Assembly (NCBI GenBank): GCA_041572275.1
Contig: JBFFSQ010000204.1
Span: 1-5,294, forward strand
Direction: 5' to 3'
Length of the DNA: 5,294 bases
DNA from: JBFFSQ01 sp041572275
Lineage (GTDB): Bacteria > Pseudomonadota > Gammaproteobacteria > SZUA-229
In this document: in pieces, positions 1 through 5,294 of the stretch
Layout of the letters: each line of letters opens with the position of its first letter
How positions within the stretch are numbered: the first letter of the stretch is position 1
Translations under genes and position numbers: made by a program
Notes under the pieces: model-generated
Seen by the model: only the letters and a program-made list of their open reading frames with translations
The model's database searches: none
Told to the model about the DNA's origin: nothing

Positions 1-697
1 CAGCCTTTTCAAACTCCAGATTTTTGGAGGCCTGCTCCATCTGCACCACGATGTCATCTACTAGCTGAGTGCTTTTACCTTCCAGGAACATCAGCGCATG
101 ATGAATATCCTGCTGGTACTGATCTTCGCTGATATAACCGACACAGGGTGCTGTGCAGCGCTTGATCTGGTATTGCAGGCAGGGTCGTGAACGGTTTTTG
201 AAATAACTGTCTTCACATTGCCTGATGCGGAACAACTTATGAATAAAATTCAGGCTATCTCGAACCGCACCGGCATTGGGAAATGGGCCCAGATATTTAC
301 CCTTGCCGCGTTTTGCACCCCGATGCATGACAATGCGGGGGAATGGGTCCTGGTTAGAGACATAAATATAGGGGTAACTCTTGTCGTCTCTTAACAAAAC
401 ATTGTAGCGCGGCCGATGTTCCTTGATCAGGTTGCTTTCCAGTAACAGAGCCTCACCTTCTGTGTGGGTGATGGTGATGTCGATGCGTGCAATCTGTTGC
501 ACCAGTGACTGGGTTTTGGACGACAAGCCGGTGTTTCTGAAATAGCTGGACAGGCGTTTTTTCAGGTTTTTAGCTTTGCCGACATACAGCAGTTCGTCAC
601 TGGCATCGAACATTCGATAAACACCGGGTTTCGATGTAGTGTTTTTCAGGAATGATTTGGCGTCAAATGACTGGGGTTCGATCACTGGGTCTGACAT
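1..697 (-). CDS. uvrC: UvrABC excinuclease subunit C, N-terminal 232 residues (partial at window edge)
   Basis: This is the dual-incision nuclease of bacterial nucleotide excision repair, which is recruited by UvrB to cut on both sides of a bulky lesion. The visible N-terminus has the GIY-YIG nuclease domain that makes the 3' incision: GVY at residues 25-27, YVGKAKNLKKR at 38-48 with Arg48, and the metal-site Glu87 in LLLESNL. It is followed by the Cys-rich linker with C161, C173, C181 and C185. The spacing (12, 8, 4) is the same as the [4Fe-4S] ligands I recall for E. coli UvrC. The start of the UVR (UvrB-binding) helix pair appears from about residue 205. The RNase H-like 5' nuclease and (HhH)2 domains lie beyond the edge. 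The ATG start gives the family's normal N-terminus, but no clear Shine-Dalgarno precedes it. The gene starts 15 bases after the glycosylase stop, so it is probably translated by coupling. Confidence 0.97.
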   Translation of the reverse strand, partial: MSDPVIEPQSFDAKSFLKNTTSKPGVYRMFDASDELLYVGKAKNLKKRLSSYFRNTGLSSKTQSLVQQIARIDITITHTEGEALLLESNLIKEHRPRYNVLLRDDKSYPYIYVSNQDPFPRIVMHRGAKRGKGKYLGPFPNAGAVRDSLNFIHKLFRIRQCEDSYFKNRSRPCLQYQIKRCTAPCVGYISEDQYQQDIHHALMFLEGKSTQLVDDIVVQMEQASKNLEFEKA

Positions 698-712
698 GAC
701 TAGAGGATACAA

Positions 713-1342
713 CTAAAGCAGCGCTTTGGCGCGCCTGAAAACCTTCTTGAACATAGCGGCGGTTAGACGCCTGGTTTGTGTGTTATAGCGACTGCAGTGA
801 TAGGAATCGATCAAGATATGCTCAGGCAACTGATGCTCATGGCAATGACCAAACTTGAAGTCCTTTTGTTTCAAGCCCTCAGCTTTGATCACTGCGTTGT
901 GAGCTATGCTGCCGAGGGCAATAATGACACTACCCGGCTTAAGGCCGTTGAGTTCGGCCTGCAGGAAGGCATTGCAGGTATTGATTTCACTGCCGATGGG
1001 CTTGTTCTGTGGTGGCAGGCATTTAACGGCATTAGTGATGCGGCAATTAATTAGCTTGAGGTCATCATCCGCTGATATGGATTCAGGTGCAGTTGAAAAA
1101 CCGCACTCATACAATGTTTCATACAGCAGAATGCCCGCATAGTCACCGGTAAACGGCCGCCCGCTGGCATTGGCACCATGATAACCGGGCGCCAGTCCAA
1201 CCACGAGCAGTTGTGCCTCAGGATCACCAAAGGGTGGTACCGGTCGCGCATGGTAGTCAGGATGTTTGGCCCTGACTTCTGTCAGGAAGTCCGCCAGACG
1301 CGGACACAGGGTACATTTCAGGTCGAATGCTGGAGCTGACAT
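713..1342 (-). CDS. Family 5 uracil-DNA glycosylase (UDGb type), iron-sulfur
   Basis: The product, 209 residues, belongs to the uracil-DNA glycosylase superfamily and would remove uracil (family 5 members also hypoxanthine and related damaged bases) from DNA at the start of base excision repair. Motif 1 is GLAPGYHGAN at residues 49-58 followed by GRPFTGDYAG. It has the family-5 alanine where families 1 and 4 carry a polar catalytic residue. The second active-site loop is SYHCSRYNTQT at 180-190, the variant typical of proteobacterial family-5 proteins. Four cysteines, C10 and C13 (CTLC), C108 and C123, fit the [4Fe-4S] ligands of families 4 and 5. Length is normal. It lies 41 bases after the response regulator gene and 15 bases before uvrC, so it is probably in their operon. 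The ATG has no strong Shine-Dalgarno. The family call is firm; substrate range is inferred. Confidence 0.93.
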   Translation of the reverse strand: MSAPAFDLKCTLCPRLADFLTEVRAKHPDYHARPVPPFGDPEAQLLVVGLAPGYHGANASGRPFTGDYAGILLYETLYECGFSTAPESISADDDLKLINCRITNAVKCLPPQNKPIGSEINTCNAFLQAELNGLKPGSVIIALGSIAHNAVIKAEGLKQKDFKFGHCHEHQLPEHILIDSYHCSRYNTQTRRLTAAMFKKVFRRAKALL

Positions 1343-1383
1343 CTAATTGCAATTTACTTTAAATTAAGTAGATAACTTATTGT
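1343..1383 (-). other. AT-rich gap between response regulator and glycosylase genes
   Basis: This 41-base spacer is almost all A and T. It contains a small inverted repeat, TACTT/AAGTA (about 1356-1371) around a 6-base loop, and the palindrome AATTGCAATT (1345-1354) just upstream of the glycosylase ATG. I see no T-tract terminator on the minus strand and no good Shine-Dalgarno. It could be a simple intra-operon spacer or hold a weak secondary promoter; the sequence does not decide. Confidence 0.3.
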
Positions 1384-2046
1384 TTATATTGGCTGTGGGA
1401 CCGACTCTTCTTCTTCAAGCAAACCATGCTTGATGGCCAGGTGCATCATTTCCACATCATTTGAAACATCCAGTTTGTCATGCAGGCGTTTACGGTAGGT
1501 GCTCACTGTCTTTGGGCTGAGGTTGAGTTTTTCAGAGATCTTGTTGGTGCGCATACCCCGGCTGATCATGATCAGTACCTGGAGTTCACGCTGCGACAAA
1601 ATATCAATAATTGAGCCTTCACCTGGGAGCATAGACAGTGCCAGCTGCTGGGCAATCGAGGGCGCAATATAGCGTTTGCCGGCAGTGACTTTCTGAATGG
1701 CCTCAACCATTTCTTCAACCGGACAACCTTTGGTTAAATACCCAACCGCTCCGGCTTCTAAAATTCGTTTGGGCAGAGGACCTTCACTGTGCACGGTGAG
1801 GACAATGATTTTTGATTCAGGATGGGTCTGCGACATGCGACAGGTGGCTTCAAACCCGCCGATACCCGGCATGTTGATATCCATAAGCACCACATCCGGT
1901 TTGGCAGTACGGACCTTCTCTAGTGCCTGTTCACCACTGCTGGCCTCTTCAACAACTTCAATTCCATTTTGGTCTTCAAGTAATCGACGTAAGCCATAGC
2001 GTATCAGATCATGGTCGTCGACTAGCATAACGCGAATATTAGACAC
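1384..2046 (-). CDS. uvrY: GacA/UvrY-family response regulator (NarL/FixJ type)
   Basis: This is a two-component response regulator of the GacA/UvrY/LetA/VarA group. In gammaproteobacteria, these regulators are phosphorylated by a BarA/GacS hybrid kinase and activate small RNAs that titrate the translational repressor CsrA. The 220-residue protein has a receiver domain with acidic pocket D10-D11, phospho-acceptor D56 (LMDINMPG), T84 and K106 (GYLTKG). A LuxR-type helix-turn-helix follows: LSQRE at 150-154, and the recognition helix region SPKTVSTYRKRL at about 177-188. The subfamily call rests on GacA-like stretches such as GIGGFEAT, the RYIAPSIAQQLA segment, and linkage to uvrC. Translation starts at GTG, supported by a CAGGG Shine-Dalgarno 7 bases upstream. 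The acidic C-terminal tail EEEES is unremarkable. No kinase gene or CsrA-titrating RNA is in the window. The symbol could equally be gacA. Confidence 0.93.
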   Translation of the reverse strand: MSNIRVMLVDDHDLIRYGLRRLLEDQNGIEVVEEASSGEQALEKVRTAKPDVVLMDINMPGIGGFEATCRMSQTHPESKIIVLTVHSEGPLPKRILEAGAVGYLTKGCPVEEMVEAIQKVTAGKRYIAPSIAQQLALSMLPGEGSIIDILSQRELQVLIMISRGMRTNKISEKLNLSPKTVSTYRKRLHDKLDVSNDVEMMHLAIKHGLLEEEESVPQPI

Positions 2047-2053
2047 TTGGGTA

Positions 2054-2058
2054 CCCTG
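2054..2058 (-). promoter_or_regulatory. Shine-Dalgarno of the response regulator gene
   Basis: On the minus strand, CAGGG lies 7 bases before the GTG at 2046, which decides the start because no ATG is nearby. Its GGG belongs to the perfect 8-base palindrome GGGTACCC (2049-2056). This is too short to fold as a hairpin on its own, and no regulatory role can be claimed. Confidence 0.6.
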
Positions 2059-2108
2059 TTAATTTATATACGAATAATTCAAACAGATAGCGCTCAATCA
2101 TAGCAGCA

Positions 2109-2576
2109 TCACCAATTTTTAAAAGGATGTTTGACCAGATTGACGTTGTAATAACGCTCATCATGGGTGACTTCCTGTCCTAGCCATTCTGGGATATCAA
2201 ATGCTTCATCTTCAGAATCAAGTTCAATTTCGGCTACGATCAAACCCATATTATCACCGAAAAACTCATCGATTTCCCAGGTATGTTTGCCCTGTTTTAC
2301 ACGGTGTCGAATTTTGTCTATCTGAGGGGTACGGCAAAGCTGACTGAGCATTTCCTCGGCCTCATGAACCGGTATCGGATATTCATATTCCATTCGACGG
2401 ATGCCCAGAGTTGCGCTTTTGATATTGATGTTGGCTTTATCACCATCGATACGTACCCTGACTGACGCTTTATCGATCGGTGCGAGATATCCCTGACGTA
2501 TTCTTGTACTATGATCGACATGAGACCACCAGGTATCATTTTTGACTAAAAACTTACGTTCAATTTCAACAGGCAC
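2109..2576 (-). CDS. Short CYTH-domain protein, probable inorganic triphosphatase
   Basis: This 155-residue protein is a compact triphosphate tunnel metalloenzyme of the CYTH superfamily. The order of tunnel residues is complete: the EIERK signature at 4-8 (E4, E6, K8), R40 and R42 in VRVRI, K53 in IKS, E63 and E65, K88 and R90 in DKIR, E101 and D103 in WEID, E116 and E118 in AEIEL, and the closing RYYN at 141-144. Single-domain bacterial members of this length, such as the Nitrosomonas europaea NE1496 type, hydrolyse tripolyphosphate. Thiamine triphosphatase or class IV adenylate cyclase activity is possible in the superfamily but less likely here. The GTG start is well supported by a GGAGA Shine-Dalgarno 7 bases upstream. 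It ends 62 bases before the response regulator gene on the same strand and may be co-transcribed with it. The biological substrate is unknown. Confidence 0.9.
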   Translation of the reverse strand: MPVEIERKFLVKNDTWWSHVDHSTRIRQGYLAPIDKASVRVRIDGDKANINIKSATLGIRRMEYEYPIPVHEAEEMLSQLCRTPQIDKIRHRVKQGKHTWEIDEFFGDNMGLIVAEIELDSEDEAFDIPEWLGQEVTHDERYYNVNLVKHPFKNW

Positions 2577-2583
2577 TAATTTA

Positions 2584-2588
2584 TCTCC
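2584..2588 (-). promoter_or_regulatory. Shine-Dalgarno of the CYTH gene
   Basis: On the minus strand, GGAGA sits 7 bases before the GTG at 2576. It lies within the 16-base gap between two divergent start codons, only 4 bases from the ATG of the opposing gene. Confidence 0.75.
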
Positions 2589-2592
2589 ATAT

Positions 2593-3717
2593 ATGAACCT
2601 AGAATCTTATTTTAATCTCGATGACTCGATTATACATGTTAATCATGCTGCCGTAGCCCCCTGGCCTGTTCGTACGGTAAATGCCGTTAAACAGTTTGCA
2701 GACGAGAATGGGCAAATTGGATCAAAGCGTTATGGCGACTGGTTACAGACCGAGACCCAGTTACGTGAACGACTGGCACAATTAGTTAACGCACCATCAG
2801 CTGATGATATTGCCCTGTTGAAAAATACGTCAGAAGGTTTGTCGGTCATTGCATTCGGTCTGGACTGGCAAGCCGGTGACAATATCGTGATAGCTGAGGA
2901 TGAGTTTCCTTCAAATCGTATTGTATGGGAAGCATTAAAACCCCTGGGTGTTGAGATTCGACTGGTTAAGCTGGATCACGATCGTCCCGAGCAATCTTTA
3001 ATTGAACAGTTCGATGAACGTACCCGCCTATTAAGTGTTAGTGCTGTGCAGTATGCCAGTGGTCTGCGCATGGATTTACTGACACTTAGCTCAGCCTGTC
3101 ATGCCCATAATGTTTTATATTGCGTCGATGCTATTCAGCAAATTGGAGCACTGGATTTCGATACCCAGAAAATTCAGGCTGATTTTGTGGTTGCTGATGG
3201 ACACAAGTGGATGCTTGGACCAGAAGGGCTGGCATTATTTTATTGTCGTAAGGAATTACGTTCTCAACTGAAACTACGCCAGTTTGGCTGGCATATGGTT
3301 GAAGATGTATCCGACTTCAACAAAATGGATCACTGGCAACCTGCCCTTAGCGCACGTCGCTTTGAATGCGGTAGTCCCAACATGCTGGCTATTCATGCCT
3401 TGAATGCCAGTGTCGATGTTTTACTTGAAATTGGTATGACAGAAATTGAGCGTCTGGTTCTGGATAATGTGCAATTTTTGATCAATCATCTTTCATCATT
3501 TGATGAGATTGAGATTCTCAGCCCTGCAGATCAATATCGTCATGCAGGGATTTTTACCTTTAGGAAAAAAAATCGAGATTCAGCTCAGTTATATAACGAA
3601 CTGGTGGCAAAAGGCGTGATTTGTGCACCTCGTGGTGGTGGAATACGCTTATCACCTCATTTTTATACATCAAAAGCACAATTGACACAGTTAATGGAAT
3701 GGATAACCAAAGCTTGA
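2593..3717 (+). CDS. Class-V aminotransferase-fold PLP enzyme, substrate unknown
   Basis: This 374-residue protein is a fold-type I PLP enzyme of the aminotransferase class V / cysteine desulfurase / isopenicillin N epimerase group. Visible marks, numbered from this ATG, are VNHAAVAPWP at 16-25 (substrate-side entry), NTSEG at 78-82 (phosphate binding), SAVQYASGLRMDL at 150-162, the cofactor-ring aspartate D179 in CVDAIQQIGA, and the Schiff-base lysine K205 in ADGHKWMLGPEG. RFECGSPN (256-263) and RLSPHFYTS (352-360) also match this group. The typical desulfurase active-site loop with Cys (RAGHHC type) is not seen, so sulfur transfer to IscU/SufE-like partners is unlikely. An upstream in-frame TTG at 2542 would add 17 residues inside the CYTH gene; I prefer the ATG because it gives a family-like N-terminus, although it lacks a Shine-Dalgarno. 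The substrate cannot be told from neighbours. Confidence 0.88.
   Translation: MNLESYFNLDDSIIHVNHAAVAPWPVRTVNAVKQFADENGQIGSKRYGDWLQTETQLRERLAQLVNAPSADDIALLKNTSEGLSVIAFGLDWQAGDNIVIAEDEFPSNRIVWEALKPLGVEIRLVKLDHDRPEQSLIEQFDERTRLLSVSAVQYASGLRMDLLTLSSACHAHNVLYCVDAIQQIGALDFDTQKIQADFVVADGHKWMLGPEGLALFYCRKELRSQLKLRQFGWHMVEDVSDFNKMDHWQPALSARRFECGSPNMLAIHALNASVDVLLEIGMTEIERLVLDNVQFLINHLSSFDEIEILSPADQYRHAGIFTFRKKNRDSAQLYNELVAKGVICAPRGGGIRLSPHFYTSKAQLTQLMEWITKA
2629..2634 (-). promoter_or_regulatory. Candidate -10 element (TATAAT) for the CYTH gene
   Basis: The minus strand reads a perfect TATAAT, preceded directly by TG, inside codons 13-15 of the divergent aminotransferase gene. Transcription starting about 7 bases downstream would leave a leader of roughly 45 bases before the GTG at 2576, which is reasonable. 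No convincing -35 hexamer lies 16-18 bases upstream, so this is a candidate only. Confidence 0.35.
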
Positions 3718-3722
3718 TGTAG

Positions 3723-3834
3723 CCCGTATTTTCACTAACTTTTGAGGTAATTCAATAACAAAACGACTAAACTAAGGTTATGGACGAATGTCTACGTAGG
3801 ATGAATTCCCAATAACATACACAATAAATACGGG
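3723..3834. repeat. 9-base inverted repeat CCCGTATTT / AAATACGGG bracketing the gap
   Basis: CCCGTATTT at 3723-3731 and its exact complement AAATACGGG at 3826-3834 are separated by 94 bases. The pair sits just after one stop codon and just before the Shine-Dalgarno of the next gene. Matching stops at 9 bases and there is no target-site duplication. It could be a worn small mobile repeat, a long-range RNA stem, or chance. Confidence 0.35.
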
Positions 3835-3835
3835 A
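3832..3835 (+). promoter_or_regulatory. Shine-Dalgarno of the YiiX-like gene
   Basis: GGGA, followed 5 bases later by the ATG at 3841, supports that start. Its GGG is also the end of the AAATACGGG repeat arm, so pairing of the two arms in RNA would partly cover the ribosome binding site. Confidence 0.5.
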
Positions 3836-3840
3836 CAGAC

Positions 3841-4767
3841 ATGCTCAATATTTTGAGTCGCTTTAAAAACACAATTTGGGACAAGGTTGTCTGGTGGTTA
3901 TCATGTGAAAAACATGAAAATCAGATGCCAATGTCTGATTTCGAGCGCTTGCGTTACGAAATTCGTCCTGGCGATGTAATTCTCGTCGAAGGTCGTTCAC
4001 GTGTCAGTGAAATCATAAAAACCATTACGTTAAGTTCCTGGACACATTCCGCGCTTTATATCGGTCGCTTACATGACATCGAAGACCCCGCACTAAGAGA
4101 TCGGGTTCAACAGGCTTACCAGGGTGAGACCAATGATCAGCTCATCATCGAATCACTGCTCGGCAAGGGCACTCTGGTAGACAGCATCAACAAATACCGT
4201 GAGGCGCATTTAAGGATTTGTCGGCCGACAAGTATTACCTTGAAAGATGCGCAGAAAGTCATTGCCTATGCCATCAATCAACTGGGTACTTATTATAATG
4301 TTCGACAGATCCTGGATCTGGCGCGCTTTTTATTTCCATATGCCTTCTTACCCCGACGCTGGCGCTCCAGTCTGTTTGAACATAATGCCGGTGCCCCGAC
4401 CCATACAGTCTGTTCATCCATGATGGCGGAGGCATTTGCATCTGTACACTTTCCTATCCTGCCCGTGTTGCATCGGGATGAGGATGGAAACCTCAAAATG
4501 TACAAGCGTAATACCAAGTTGATTACCCCAAAAGATTTCGATTACTCGCCCTATTTTGCTGTTATTAAATACCCCATACTCGACTTCGATGAACTCACTA
4601 TTTACAGGAAAATGCCCTGGGGTAAAGATGGTGTAGTGGTGAATGATGAACATGATCAATTTATTCAATCACTAGAGCCAACGAATAAACAAAATGAATC
4701 AAGCCCTGATGATGAAATCATTGAACAGGCTTTAAATCTTAATATTAATAACGATCGATCCGTCTAG
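3841..4767 (+). CDS. YiiX/YebB-like permuted NlpC/P60 (papain-fold) cysteine hydrolase
   Basis: This 308-residue protein matches the circularly permuted NlpC/P60 group (YaeF/YiiX type). Here the catalytic histidine comes before the cysteine: H69 in SSWTHSALYIG, following the beta-strand motif GDVILVEG at 44-51, then C191 in HTVCSSMMAEAF. E104 in IIESLLGKG is a likely conserved support residue, and the GTYYNVRQILDL segment (149-160) precedes the cysteine as in relatives. Relatives are proposed to cleave or transfer amide or ester bonds, and structures of permuted members have suggested lipid-binding pockets; the true substrate is unknown. There is no signal peptide or clear membrane helix, although residues 1-21 are amphipathic and Trp-rich and could touch a membrane. 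The last 35 or so residues are polar and likely disordered. Its TAG stop overlaps the fadE Shine-Dalgarno, so the two genes are almost surely co-transcribed. Confidence 0.85.
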   Translation: MLNILSRFKNTIWDKVVWWLSCEKHENQMPMSDFERLRYEIRPGDVILVEGRSRVSEIIKTITLSSWTHSALYIGRLHDIEDPALRDRVQQAYQGETNDQLIIESLLGKGTLVDSINKYREAHLRICRPTSITLKDAQKVIAYAINQLGTYYNVRQILDLARFLFPYAFLPRRWRSSLFEHNAGAPTHTVCSSMMAEAFASVHFPILPVLHRDEDGNLKMYKRNTKLITPKDFDYSPYFAVIKYPILDFDELTIYRKMPWGKDGVVVNDEHDQFIQSLEPTNKQNESSPDDEIIEQALNLNINNDRSV

Positions 4768-4770
4768 GAG
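4766..4770 (+). promoter_or_regulatory. Shine-Dalgarno of fadE overlapping the upstream stop codon
   Basis: AGGAG begins inside the TAG stop (4765-4767) of the hydrolase gene and lies 6 bases before the fadE ATG. This layout points to translational coupling of the two genes. Confidence 0.85.
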
Positions 4771-4776
4771 ATATCC

Positions 4777-5294
4777 ATGCTTACCTGGCTTTTAATATTC
4801 ATACTGACCATTGGCGTGGCCGCCTATTTCCGGCTGCCGCAGATCGTGTGGAATGTATTACTGGGTGCAGTATTGTTGATATTCAGTTTTTCTGAATTTT
4901 CTGGCGCTGCCACAGTATTCCTTCTGTGGACATTGTTCCTGGCTGTGGTCATACCACTAAATACTCCCAATATTCGCCAAAAATATATATCTGAACCTCT
5001 GCTCAAATTTATGCGGGATGCCATGCCCAGCATTTCACAGACCGAACAAGAAGCACTGGATGCGGGTAAGATCTGGTGGGAAAGTGAATTGTTTAGTGGC
5101 AATCCTGATTATGAAAAAATTCGTGAATTACCCAAACCTGTATTGAAACCTGAAGAACAGGCTTTTTTGGACGGTCCAGTGGAAGAACTGTGCCAGATGC
5201 TGGATGACTGGAAAATTACCCATGAAGATCATGATCTGTCGCCAGAGATCTGGCAATTTTTAAAAGACAATAAGTTCTTTGCCATGATTATTCC
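4777..5294 (+). CDS. fadE: Membrane-anchored acyl-CoA dehydrogenase FadE, N-terminal 172 residues (partial at window edge)
   Basis: FadE is the FAD-dependent enzyme that introduces the first double bond into fatty acyl-CoA in bacterial beta-oxidation. The visible part has the family's hydrophobic N-terminus, with three segments at about 2-18, 22-37 and 44-61 that would hold it at the inner membrane. The FadE-specific linker follows: MPSISQTEQEALDAGKIWWE at 83-102, then EEQAFLDGPVEELC at 126-139, and KITHEDHDL with the helix ending FFAMIIP at 167-173. These match the E. coli FadE pattern, including the large-FadE architecture with a C-terminal DUF1974-type extension expected beyond the window. 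The FAD- and substrate-binding core and catalytic base are not in view. It is the second gene of an operon with the YiiX-like hydrolase, separated by 9 bases. Confidence 0.93.
   Translation, partial: MLTWLLIFILTIGVAAYFRLPQIVWNVLLGAVLLIFSFSEFSGAATVFLLWTLFLAVVIPLNTPNIRQKYISEPLLKFMRDAMPSISQTEQEALDAGKIWWESELFSGNPDYEKIRELPKPVLKPEEQAFLDGPVEELCQMLDDWKITHEDHDLSPEIWQFLKDNKFFAMII

Larger units (their letters stand above)
3718..3840 (+). other. 123-base intergenic region upstream of the hydrolase-fadE pair
   Basis: This is the only sizeable plus-strand gap and is expected to carry the promoter of the downstream two genes. I find no well-spaced -35/-10 pair and no hairpin with a T-run that would end the aminotransferase transcript. 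It holds the perfect palindrome CTACGTAG (3792-3799) and a 9-base inverted repeat near its two ends. No FadR- or PsrA-like operator is recognisable by eye. Confidence 0.5.

Noticed and set aside
776..1251. Three open frames overlapping the glycosylase gene: two on the plus strand and one in another minus-strand frame
   Set aside because: They have no recognisable domains or ribosome binding sites and lie wholly within a strongly conserved gene in another frame.
1697..1999. 100-codon plus-strand open frame opposite the response regulator
   Set aside because: It is antisense to the receiver domain, has no domain or Shine-Dalgarno, and is Ser/Thr-rich as expected of a shadow.
2047..2108. Promoter for the response regulator using TATAAA on the minus strand at 2063-2068
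   Set aside because: Transcription from it would begin almost at the Shine-Dalgarno, and no usable -35 is correctly spaced.
2283..2539. Open frames overlapping the CYTH gene on both strands
   Set aside because: The CYTH frame contains the full set of family motifs; these others have none.
2542..2592. Longer N-terminus for the aminotransferase-like gene from TTG at 2542
   Set aside because: It would overlap the CYTH coding sequence, has no Shine-Dalgarno and adds 17 low-similarity residues before a family-typical start.
3792..3799. CTACGTAG palindrome as an operator
   Set aside because: An isolated 8-base palindrome is common by chance and matches no operator I recognise.
4293..5102. Minus-strand open frames opposite the hydrolase and fadE genes
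   Set aside because: Both sit antisense to clearly conserved coding sequence and encode no known motif.

Overview
The window looks like a piece of chromosome from a gammaproteobacterium of moderate GC. The main reasons are a GacA/UvrY-type response regulator linked to uvrC, a hallmark of that class, and a membrane-anchored FadE-type acyl-CoA dehydrogenase whose N-terminus follows the Escherichia coli family closely. No phage, insertion sequence, CRISPR, tRNA or rRNA signal is visible. Genus cannot be assigned from sequence alone.

Left half (1-2576, all minus strand). Read in the direction of transcription, it holds a short CYTH-domain triphosphate tunnel enzyme, the GacA/UvrY response regulator, a family-5 uracil-DNA glycosylase with four iron-sulfur cysteines, and uvrC, which is cut by the window's left edge. 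Gaps are 62, 41 and 15 bases, so at least regulator-glycosylase-uvrC is plausibly one transcript. It would carry a base-excision and a nucleotide-excision enzyme behind a global two-component regulator. The usual uvrY-uvrC pair is interrupted here by the glycosylase.

Middle (2577-2592). The CYTH gene and a class-V aminotransferase-fold gene diverge with only 16 bases between their start codons, so each promoter must lie inside the other gene. A perfect TATAAT for the CYTH gene sits within the aminotransferase coding sequence.

Right half (2593-5294, plus strand). The aminotransferase-like gene (PLP lysine present, substrate unknown) is followed by a 123-base gap. Then come a circularly permuted NlpC/P60 (YiiX/YebB-like) cysteine hydrolase and the 5' third or less of fadE. 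These last two are tightly coupled: the fadE ribosome binding site overlaps the stop codon of the hydrolase gene. This suggests a link between the hydrolase and fatty-acyl metabolism.

Most of the window is ordinary chromosomal housekeeping. The points worth a second look are the glycosylase inserted in the uvrY-uvrC operon, the hydrolase-fadE pair, and the nested divergent start region.
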